Assembly (NCBI GenBank): GCA_020444775.1
Contig: JAGRHX010001268.1
Location: 1-5,560, forward strand
DNA length: 5,560 nucleotides
Direction: 5' to 3'
DNA from: Gammaproteobacteria bacterium
GTDB lineage: Bacteria > Pseudomonadota > Gammaproteobacteria > HK1
The position numbers were made by a program, and so were the translations under genes. Positions 1-5,253 of the stretch are shown here, one piece after another. Each line of letters starts with the position of its first letter. The stretch's first letter is position 1. Under the pieces are notes generated by a model. That model was not told the origin of the DNA. It worked only from the letters and a program-made list of their open reading frames with translations, and did not search any database.

Positions 1-188
1 CGCCGGCCGAGCGCAACCAGATCTGCATCGCTGATATGTTGACCGCGAAACAGCAGCAGCGAACGATCGGCAAGCAGCTCATCGAGCGCGTTGAATGTTG
101 CGGCATCGAGCGGCTGGGACAAATCGACGTCAGCTACCTCGACGCCAAACGTCGGCGAGAGCGGGCTCGTTTGAAGGGTATTGGGCAT
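1..188 (-). CDS. TauD/TfdA-family 2-oxoglutarate-dependent dioxygenase, N-terminal part (cut by window edge)
   Basis: Reading the minus strand from the ATG at 188-186 gives 62 codons open to the window edge. The start has a GGAG ribosome site at 202-199, ten bases upstream. Residues 14-23 (FGVEVADVDL) followed by SQPLDAATF and, at about residues 47-52, LLLFRG are the typical opening of TauD/TfdA proteins (compare the family pattern G.EV.G.DL..PL followed by ..LLVFRGQ). Members are Fe(II)- and 2-oxoglutarate-dependent oxygenases in the cytoplasm that hydroxylate sulfonates, phenoxyacetates, carnitine-related and other small acids. The HxD...H iron ligands and the 2-oxoglutarate-binding Arg lie beyond the window, so activity and substrate cannot be judged. 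The gene starts 39 bases after the TRAP permease stop, with no visible terminator between, so it is probably the third gene of the transporter operon and may act on the imported compound. The family call is firm; the substrate is unknown. Confidence 0.85.
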   Translation of the reverse strand, partial: MPNTLQTSPLSPTFGVEVADVDLSQPLDAATFNALDELLADRSLLLFRGQHISDADLVALGR

Positions 189-198
189 CGGTCGTGGT

Positions 199-202
199 CT
201 CC
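199..202 (-). promoter_or_regulatory. Ribosome binding site of the TauD-like gene
   Basis: The minus-strand sequence GGAG lies ten bases before the ATG at 188-186. It supports this start for a gene otherwise seen only as a fragment at the window edge. Confidence 0.5.
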
Positions 203-227
203 GCGAGCGGCGTGTGACACGGGCTGC

Positions 228-2153
228 TCAGCGCGCGTGCGCCGCCCGACCGATCTGGCGCTGTCGCAGCAGGATCGAGCCGCCGAGCAGCCCTATCACG
301 AGCAGGCCGAGCAGATCCGTGACCAATCCAGCGTACATCATCAGCACCGCAGCAAGGAAGGCGAGTGCGCGCTCGTGTAGGCGCAGTTCCAGACGTAACC
401 AGCCGATGCACGCTACTGAAAGTGCCGTGATGCCGATCAGCGCGGTGAGAACGGTGGTCGATACCTCTAGCACCGTGCCGAAACCGAGCAGTGCGGGCCC
501 GTAGACGAACATGTAGGGGATCAGGTACACGGACAGGCCGAGCTTGATGGCGACCAGGCTGGTGCGCCACGGGTCGGAACCGGCGATGGCCGCGGCGGCG
601 AAGGATGAGATCGCCACCGGCGGGGTGATCCCGGACATGGCTGCGCAGAAGATGATGAACATATGTGCGCCAATCTCGGGCACGCCCAGATTGGTCAAGC
701 CCGATCCCAGCAGCGCGGCAAGAATGATGTAGGCGCCAGAAGTCGGCATGCCCATGCCTAGCACCACGGCCGTCAGCATGGTGAGCAACAGCGCGGCGAT
801 CATGACACCGCCCGAAATGTCCAGAATTATGCTGCTCATCCGCACGCCCAGGCCGGTGAGCAGGATCACGCCGGCGATCATGCCGCCGATCGCACAGGCC
901 ACGGTCACTGCCACCATCATGCGCGGTGCCTCCGTCATCGCCTGCCACAGCACCCGGTGCATCATGCGCCGCTTGTCGGCATCGAAGAGAAGCACCAGCG
1001 CGACCAAGGAGACGATCGAGAAGAAGCCCGCAGCCGAAGGCGTGTAGCCCTCGAACAGGTAGTACATCAGCACCACGATTGGCAGCATCAGGTAACCCCG
1101 TCGGCGCAGGACATCGCCCAATCGCGGCAACTCCGCGCTGAGGTCTGGCCGCAACCCGAGTCGACGCGCTTCCAGGTGCACCATCATGAACACGGCGAAG
1201 AAGTAAAGAATCGCCGGGATGATGGCAAACTGCATGATCTCGATATAGCTCACGCCGACGAATTCGATCATCAAGAATGCGGCGGCACCCATGATCGGAG
1301 GCGTGAGCTGACCGCCCGTCGAGGCGACGGCCTCGACGCCCGCGGCGAAGGCGGGCTGATAGCCGACGCGCTTCATCGCCGGTATCGTGAAAGAACCGGT
1401 GGTCACCACGTTGGCCGCCGAGCTGCCCGAGAGCATCCCCATGAACGCGCTTGCCACCACCGCCGACTTGGCGGGACCACCTGTGGAGCGGCCGGTCAGC
1501 GACCAGGCTAGATCAGTGAAGAAGGTTCCAGCGCCAGAAGCGAGAAGAAAAGATCCGAAAAGCACGAACAAGAAGATGAAGCTGGCGCAGACTCGGATCG
1601 GCGCACTCCACAGACCATCGCCGGTGGCATAGATCATCTCGGCGATCTGGTTGACCGTGAAGCCCTGATGGTAGAGCACCCCTGGCATGGACTGACCGAG
1701 CCAGCCGTAAATCAGGAACGCCATCATCACCGCGACCAGCACCAGACCCACCGTGCGGCGTGCCGCTTCTAGGATTGCGACCACGAGTGCTATCGCATAG
1801 GCGACTTGTATGGGCTCCAGAGGCTCGGCATAGGCGAAGCGGTTGGCGATGTCCTCGGCATGGGTCATCAAATACACCGCCGGCGCTATGCTCGCGATGA
1901 TGAGCACCGCGTTCAGCAAGGCTGCGGCGATACGACGGCGTGAAAGCGTAACCACGAACGCGTCGCCATAGAGGATTACCAGCACGAAGGCGAGATGCGC
2001 GGGCAGGAAGACCTCGTTGCGTGGCGCGCCAATGCCGGGGTAGGCCGTGAGCAGGTGGAACAAGGACATTGCGATCGCGACCAGTGCCATCGCAACGCGC
2101 AAGGCGCGCACGACGGCACTGTCGGAAGAGTCCGGAGCCCCTGATTCGGTCAT
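228..2153 (-). CDS. TRAP transporter fused permease (DctQ-like plus DctM-like), TAXI type
   Basis: This 641-residue, very hydrophobic inner-membrane protein is the permease of a tripartite ATP-independent periplasmic transporter, which uses an ion gradient (usually sodium) to import organic acids delivered by a binding protein. The N-terminal part (about residues 15-150) holds the four-helix DctQ-like region fused to the DctM-like region, as is usual for TAXI systems. Signature segments of the two DctM inverted repeats are visible: GSSAANVVTTGSF at 243-255 with QLTPPIMGAAAF at 282-293, and GMGMPTSGAYIILA at 466-479 with GITPPVAISSFAAAAIA at 508-524. About three further hydrophobic segments follow from residue 563 to 629, and the chain ends in a basic tail. 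Length is normal for fused TAXI permeases. The ATG at 2153-2151 has an AGAGG ribosome site at 2168-2164, ten bases upstream. It follows the binding-protein gene and precedes the dioxygenase. No frameshift or internal stop is seen. Substrate unknown. Confidence 0.95.
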   Translation of the reverse strand: MTESGAPDSSDSAVVRALRVAMALVAIAMSLFHLLTAYPGIGAPRNEVFLPAHLAFVLVILYGDAFVVTLSRRRIAAALLNAVLIIASIAPAVYLMTHAEDIANRFAYAEPLEPIQVAYAIALVVAILEAARRTVGLVLVAVMMAFLIYGWLGQSMPGVLYHQGFTVNQIAEMIYATGDGLWSAPIRVCASFIFLFVLFGSFLLASGAGTFFTDLAWSLTGRSTGGPAKSAVVASAFMGMLSGSSAANVVTTGSFTIPAMKRVGYQPAFAAGVEAVASTGGQLTPPIMGAAAFLMIEFVGVSYIEIMQFAIIPAILYFFAVFMMVHLEARRLGLRPDLSAELPRLGDVLRRRGYLMLPIVVLMYYLFEGYTPSAAGFFSIVSLVALVLLFDADKRRMMHRVLWQAMTEAPRMMVAVTVACAIGGMIAGVILLTGLGVRMSSIILDISGGVMIAALLLTMLTAVVLGMGMPTSGAYIILAALLGSGLTNLGVPEIGAHMFIIFCAAMSGITPPVAISSFAAAAIAGSDPWRTSLVAIKLGLSVYLIPYMFVYGPALLGFGTVLEVSTTVLTALIGITALSVACIGWLRLELRLHERALAFLAAVLMMYAGLVTDLLGLLVIGLLGGSILLRQRQIGRAAHAR

Positions 2154-2170
2154 TGGTGGCTAACCTCTAT

Positions 2171-2184
2171 CGCGCTGATGCGCG
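2171..2184 (-). other. Short GC hairpin just upstream of the permease ribosome site
   Basis: A perfect 5-bp stem (CGCGC/GCGCG) with a four-base loop lies two bases upstream of the AGAGG ribosome site of the permease gene. In the minus-strand transcript it could affect mRNA processing or translation of the permease relative to the binding protein. It has no U tract, so it is not a terminator. The structure is seen in the sequence; any role is inferred. Confidence 0.3.
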
Positions 2185-2210
2185 CTACGCCCGTTGAGCA
2201 ATCACGCTGA

Positions 2211-2226
2211 TCGGGTGACGACCCAA
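2211..2226 (-). other. Second small hairpin in the binding protein-permease gap
   Basis: In the minus-strand RNA, UUGGGU and ACCCGA pair across a CGUC loop (six pairs including one G-U). It lies about 49 bases downstream of the binding-protein stop codon and is not followed by a U run. It could act as a 3' stabiliser of the binding-protein message, but its small size makes chance occurrence in GC-rich DNA quite possible. Confidence 0.25.
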
Positions 2227-2239
2227 GCGCCGTGCCACG

Positions 2240-2260
2240 CCAGGCCCAGGCCAGGCCAGG
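2240..2260. repeat. Four tandem CCAGG units
   Basis: CCAGG occurs four times (2240-2244, 2246-2250, 2251-2255, 2256-2260), with one extra C after the first unit. It sits 15 bases beyond the binding-protein stop, in the gap before the permease gene. It is a short simple repeat; each unit also matches the CCWGG methylation motif. No function is evident. Confidence 0.6.
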
Positions 2261-2274
2261 ACGTACGGTGCGTG

Positions 2275-3228
2275 CTACTTGAGCACGCCTTGTTCACGAT
2301 AGAAGCGCACTGCACCCGGATGCAGCGGAATACCCGCGACCTTTGCCATCTGCGCCACGTCGAGCGATCGCATCGAGGCATGCAGCTTGCGCACCGCGTC
2401 CAGGTTGTCCGCGACGGCCTTCACGATCCAGTATGCGTCCTCATCGGACATCGACTCGTTCGCAAACATGAAGGTAGCCGCGCCAACCGACGGCACGCTT
2501 TCGTCGATACCTTTGTAGGTCCCACCCGGAATCGATGCGCGCTGGAATCCGTCGTTCTGGGCCTTGAGCTTGGCGAAACCGTCATCGCTGAGCGGAAGCA
2601 GGCGGATGGGCAGACTCACCGCGAGCTCGGAGATCGTACCGTTCGGCGGTGCCGTGGACGTGACGAAGCCGACCGCGCGCCGGTCCTTCATGGCATCGGC
2701 GCCGTTGGTGAGACCGCCGCGCAGGATGACGTTCAGATCGTCCTCTGACAGCCCATGTGCCGCCAATATCATGCGGAACTGGGTCGTTGTGCCTGCCGCG
2801 AGCGGCTGCAAGGCCATCGGCTTACCTTTCAAGTCGGCGTAGGACTGGACGCCGCTCTCCACGCTCACCGGTGTATGAAACACGTTGTCGAACATCAAGA
2901 AAAGACCACGGTTACTGGTGATCGGTTTCTTGAAAGGACCTTCCGCGTTGACCGCCATGGCGGCGCTCACGGTGAAGGTCATACCCAGATCGGCCTTACC
3001 GGACGATACGGACACCAGGTTCGCATTGCCCCCGCCGAGGGTGGCACTGGCCTTGGTGCCGGCCTTGGTGAGCACCTGTGCCAGTCCTACGGAAATCGGG
3101 TACCACGAGCCGCCCGAGGCACCGCTTACGATATTGACGCTCTCCGGAGCTGCCTTCACGGGCGTGATGCACGAGAATAGTGCGATGAGACACGCCACCG
3201 TGGTGGCGAATGCGCTTTTTCTGGGCAT
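2275..3228 (-). CDS. TAXI-family TRAP transporter solute-binding protein
   Basis: This is the periplasmic binding protein (317 residues) that should deliver substrate to the adjacent fused permease. The first 26 residues form a signal peptide: basic MPRKS, a hydrophobic stretch ATTVACLIALFSCI, then PVKA with likely cleavage before APES. A Cys at residue 20 is a poor lipobox fit, so a soluble protein is more likely than a lipoprotein. The mature part begins VNIVSGASGGSWYPISVGLA, the usual TAXI opening (compare ..GG.GG.YYP.G..LA), followed by GGGNANLVSVSSGKADLGMT. It ends HPGAVRFYREQGVLK, the usual TAXI C-terminus. A longer reading from an ATG at 3288 is rejected: it would place about 20 polar residues before the signal peptide, whereas the ATG at 3228 has GAGGT eight bases upstream. 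It is the first gene of the leftward group. TAXI proteins are known to bind glutamate, oxoglutarate or similar acids in a few studied cases; the ligand here is unknown. Confidence 0.94.
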   Translation of the reverse strand: MPRKSAFATTVACLIALFSCITPVKAAPESVNIVSGASGGSWYPISVGLAQVLTKAGTKASATLGGGNANLVSVSSGKADLGMTFTVSAAMAVNAEGPFKKPITSNRGLFLMFDNVFHTPVSVESGVQSYADLKGKPMALQPLAAGTTTQFRMILAAHGLSEDDLNVILRGGLTNGADAMKDRRAVGFVTSTAPPNGTISELAVSLPIRLLPLSDDGFAKLKAQNDGFQRASIPGGTYKGIDESVPSVGAATFMFANESMSDEDAYWIVKAVADNLDAVRKLHASMRSLDVAQMAKVAGIPLHPGAVRFYREQGVLK

Positions 3229-3236
3229 GGTCTGCG

Positions 3237-3241
3237 ACCTC
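3237..3241 (-). promoter_or_regulatory. Ribosome binding site that fixes the TAXI gene start at 3228
   Basis: GAGGT on the minus strand lies eight bases before the ATG at 3228-3226. Together with the signal peptide that starts there, it favours this codon over the in-frame ATG sixty bases upstream. Confidence 0.65.
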
Positions 3242-3322
3242 GAAAGCTGTGTTGCGACAGGATTTGCGTCCGCAGGCCGGCGATGCAACCGCTATGCCAC
3301 AGATATGTCCCGGGCTCAGCGC

Positions 3323-3359
3323 TAGAGCGCATCCACGGCCTGCTGTCTGCTATGCTCTA
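3323..3359. repeat. Spaced inverted repeat TAGAGC / GCTCTA, possible operator
   Basis: The arms at 3323-3328 and 3354-3359 are perfect complements with centres 31 bases apart, close to three helical turns. The left arm is also half of a tighter imperfect dyad at 3314-3328 (GCTC...GAGC). The right arm overlaps the putative -10 element of the plus-strand gene, a position suited to repression. Six-base arms can arise by chance. Confidence 0.3.
3348..3356 (+). promoter_or_regulatory. Possible extended -10 promoter element for the NMT1-fold gene
   Basis: TGCTATGCT fits the extended -10 pattern TGnTATnnT. It would place transcription start near 3363, about 30 bases before the ATG at 3394. No good -35 hexamer lies at the expected distance, which is tolerated in extended -10 promoters. 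The call rests on pattern alone. Confidence 0.35.
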
Positions 3360-3393
3360 ACGTCTGGTTCATTCCCTGCAACTAGACACTCCG

Positions 3394-4287
3394 ATGACCA
3401 GCATCACCTTGCTCGAGAACCTGCGCGCGGTCTTCTACGCGCCGTTCTATCTGGCTCACGCGCGCGGCCTGTTCGCCGACGAAGGGGTCGATGTCGCGCT
3501 CGAGGAGTCTGCCAGCCCGCTCGACACGGCCGCTCGAGCCATCGCCGGCGATGTCGACGTATGCTGGGGCGGTCCGCTGCGTGTGCTGAAATCGTATGAC
3601 GAGGATCCCGACGTGGACCTGGTCTGTTTTGGCGAGGTCATCGGCCGCGACCCGTTCTTCCTGGTCGGTCGCCCGCCTGCCGGCCCCTTCAGCCTCGGGC
3701 AGCTTCGCGGGCTGCGTATCGGTGTTGTGAACGAGGTGCCGACGCCTTGGATCTGCCTGCAACAGGACCTCATCGACGCCGGTATCGATCCAGGCTCGCT
3801 CGAGGTCGTCGCCAACCGCGGTATGGCGGACAATCTTGCCGCCGCGCTGGCCGGTGAGCTGGACGTGTTCCAGGCGTTTCAGCCCTACGTTGAGCAGGCC
3901 GTGCAGGCCGGTCTAGAGGTGCTGGTCGCCTCGGCGGACCGCGGCCCGACCGCCTATACGAGCTTCTACACCCGGCGTGACAAGCTGCCGACACGCCGCG
4001 AGGCGTTCCGGGCCATGACGCGTGCCATGGCGCGGTCGGTGGCGGCCGTCTACACCGATGATCCCATGTACACCGCGCGGACGCTTGAACCGTACTTCCC
4101 GGACCACGACGTCAAGCTCATCGCCGCCTGCATCGACCGCTATCGAGACCGTCAAATCTACAATCGCACGGGCGAGCTGCCCCGAGCTGGGTTCGAGCGT
4201 TTGCGCCAATCGATGCTCTCGACCGGCTTCATCCGCACCGGTGCGAGTTACGAGACCTGCGTCGACAATACCCTGATGGGACCTTAG
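3394..4287 (+). CDS. NMT1/THI5/SsuA-fold substrate-binding protein without signal peptide
   Basis: The 297-residue product has the type 2 periplasmic-binding fold of the NMT1/THI5/SsuA group. Residues 4-37 match the usual opening (a short strand, then APFYLAHARGLFADEGVDV), followed by AIAGDVDVCWGG at 49-60, LRGLRIGVV at 104-112, and a second-domain start NRGMADNLAAALAGELDVF at 141-159. Relatives are normally secreted partners of ABC importers for sulfonates, nitrate or pyrimidines. Here the fold begins at residue 4, and an in-frame TAA at 3358-3360 leaves no room for a signal peptide, so the protein should be cytoplasmic. No ABC permease or ATPase is nearby. The cytoplasmic THI5-type pyrimidine synthases have a CCCFC motif and an active Lys and His; the motif is absent here, and my alignment puts Gly59 and Arg63 at those positions, so that activity is unlikely. 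A ligand sensor or an unknown enzyme is possible. No strong ribosome site precedes the ATG. The fold is confident; the role is open. Confidence 0.88.
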   Translation: MTSITLLENLRAVFYAPFYLAHARGLFADEGVDVALEESASPLDTAARAIAGDVDVCWGGPLRVLKSYDEDPDVDLVCFGEVIGRDPFFLVGRPPAGPFSLGQLRGLRIGVVNEVPTPWICLQQDLIDAGIDPGSLEVVANRGMADNLAAALAGELDVFQAFQPYVEQAVQAGLEVLVASADRGPTAYTSFYTRRDKLPTRREAFRAMTRAMARSVAAVYTDDPMYTARTLEPYFPDHDVKLIAACIDRYRDRQIYNRTGELPRAGFERLRQSMLSTGFIRTGASYETCVDNTLMGP

Positions 4288-5180
4288 TCGAGCACCTGCC
4301 CGGTTTCCACGCAGTACCGCACGATCTCCGAGCCCGTGGCCTTCCACACGCCGGCATGACCGCAGATGTAGTCGAGCGCGCGATCCAGCGCGCCGATACG
4401 ATGCGGCTGGCCAATGATGTATGGGTGCAAGGAGATCGCGAACACCCGCCCGGAGCTCTCGCCCTCCCGGTACATCACGTCGAACTGATCTCGGATGATG
4501 CGCTCGAACTCCAGGGGGCTGTTCTTGTTGCGAACGATGCTGACCGAGTCGTTCACCTCGAATGAGTAGGGAATCGATACCAGACGCTTACCGCCGATTT
4601 CCATCCAGTATGGCTGGTCGTCGTTGACCCAGTCGGCCACGTACTCGCAGCCCGCCTCGATCAGGTAGTCGAGGGTGTTCCAGGTCTCCTGTAAGCCCGG
4701 TCCCAGCCAACCCTTGGGTCGCGTCCCCGTAGCGCGCTCGATCCGCTCGAAGATGTCCATGACATGCTGCCGCTCGGTCTGCGGCGGAATCTCGGTTTGT
4801 CGGTGGGTATTGGTCTTGCCGTGCCCCATGAACTCCCAGCCCAGCGCCCGGGTATCCTCGATGACCTGCGGATGCGCATCGCACAAGTCGCTATTGAGCG
4901 CAACGGTACCGCGGACCTCGTAACGCTGCATGACCTCCATCATGCGGTATACGCCCACACGGTTGCCGTAGTCGCGTTGGGCCCATTCACGCACCATCGG
5001 CACCTGTGCGCCCGCCGTGCCCGGACGCTGCAGCGTGTCACCTGGCATGGGGGTGTCCAGGTGGAACACCTCGAGGTTGGGAATCACCCACAAGGCAATC
5101 CGCTCGCCGTTTGGAAAATGCAGCGCTGGGCGGCGATTGATCGGGCGGAAGGGAAACGGTCCGTACTTGCGCGGCTCCAT
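4284..5180 (-). CDS. Polysaccharide deacetylase-superfamily hydrolase, PuuE-like (allantoinase / cyclic-imide hydrolase type)
   Basis: The 298-residue cytoplasmic protein (no signal peptide or membrane segment) belongs to the NodB-fold branch that includes PuuE allantoinase and cyclic-imide hydrolases rather than secreted chitin or peptidoglycan deacetylases. Seen in order: RIALWVIPNLEVF (27-39), TVALNSDLCD with acidic Asp98 in the motif 1 region (92-101), WEFMGHGKTNTH (115-126) with His120 as likely metal ligand, RPKGWLGPGL (154-163) as motif 3, VNDDQPYWM (185-193), and SLHPYIIGQPHRIGALDRAL (250-269) with His252 as probable catalytic base. The DDQPYW and HP..IG.P.RI segments are hallmarks of this branch. 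The usual second His of the H-x3-H motif is Asn124, with another His at 126. The ATG at 5180-5178 has TAAGGA eight bases upstream. Its TAA overlaps by four bases with the TAG of the opposing NMT1-fold gene. Likely reaction: hydrolysis of an amide in a cyclic ureide or imide; exact substrate unknown. Confidence 0.87.
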   Translation of the reverse strand: MEPRKYGPFPFRPINRRPALHFPNGERIALWVIPNLEVFHLDTPMPGDTLQRPGTAGAQVPMVREWAQRDYGNRVGVYRMMEVMQRYEVRGTVALNSDLCDAHPQVIEDTRALGWEFMGHGKTNTHRQTEIPPQTERQHVMDIFERIERATGTRPKGWLGPGLQETWNTLDYLIEAGCEYVADWVNDDQPYWMEIGGKRLVSIPYSFEVNDSVSIVRNKNSPLEFERIIRDQFDVMYREGESSGRVFAISLHPYIIGQPHRIGALDRALDYICGHAGVWKATGSEIVRYCVETGQVLD

Positions 5181-5188
5181 AGTTCGCG

Positions 5189-5194
5189 TCCTTA
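5189..5194 (-). promoter_or_regulatory. Ribosome binding site of the PuuE-like gene
   Basis: TAAGGA on the minus strand lies eight bases before the ATG at 5180-5178 and supports this start. No promoter is visible upstream: a perfect TTGACA at 5202-5197 has no matching -10 and would put one inside the start codon. Confidence 0.6.
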
Positions 5195-5253
5195 CCTGTC
5201 AAGCCAGTGCGCGTTGCGAAAAATGACGCGCTCCGTGTGCCCTCGTAGCAGGC

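Larger units (their letters stand above)
3229..3393. promoter_or_regulatory. Divergent intergenic region between the TAXI and NMT1-fold genes
   Basis: These 165 bases separate two divergent genes and must hold the start signals of both unless transcription comes from further away. On the plus strand an extended -10-like element is visible at 3348-3356. On the minus strand I find only three-of-six matches to a -10 hexamer and no convincing sigma70 promoter. An inverted repeat (TAGAGC at 3323-3328, GCTCTA at 3354-3359) lies in the region and its right arm overlaps the plus-strand -10-like element. No regulator gene is present in the window. Confidence 0.45.

Noticed and set aside
130..948. Long minus-strand reading frame of 272 codons inside the permease gene
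   Set aside because: It is rich in Arg, His and Asp with no recognisable domain, overlaps the clear TRAP permease in another frame, and crosses into the TauD-like gene; it is a GC-rich shadow frame.
3229..3247. TAXI protein as a lipoprotein, based on Cys20 in LFSC
   Set aside because: Phe at -2 is a poor lipobox residue, and a better signal peptidase I site (VKA before APES) follows.
3229..3288. N-terminal extension of the TAXI protein from an ATG at 3288
   Set aside because: It would place about 20 polar residues before an otherwise normal signal peptide, and the ATG at 3228 has a good ribosome site.
5197..5202. Perfect TTGACA (minus strand) as a -35 box for the PuuE-like gene
   Set aside because: A -10 at normal spacing would fall on the start codon and shows no TATAAT-like match.
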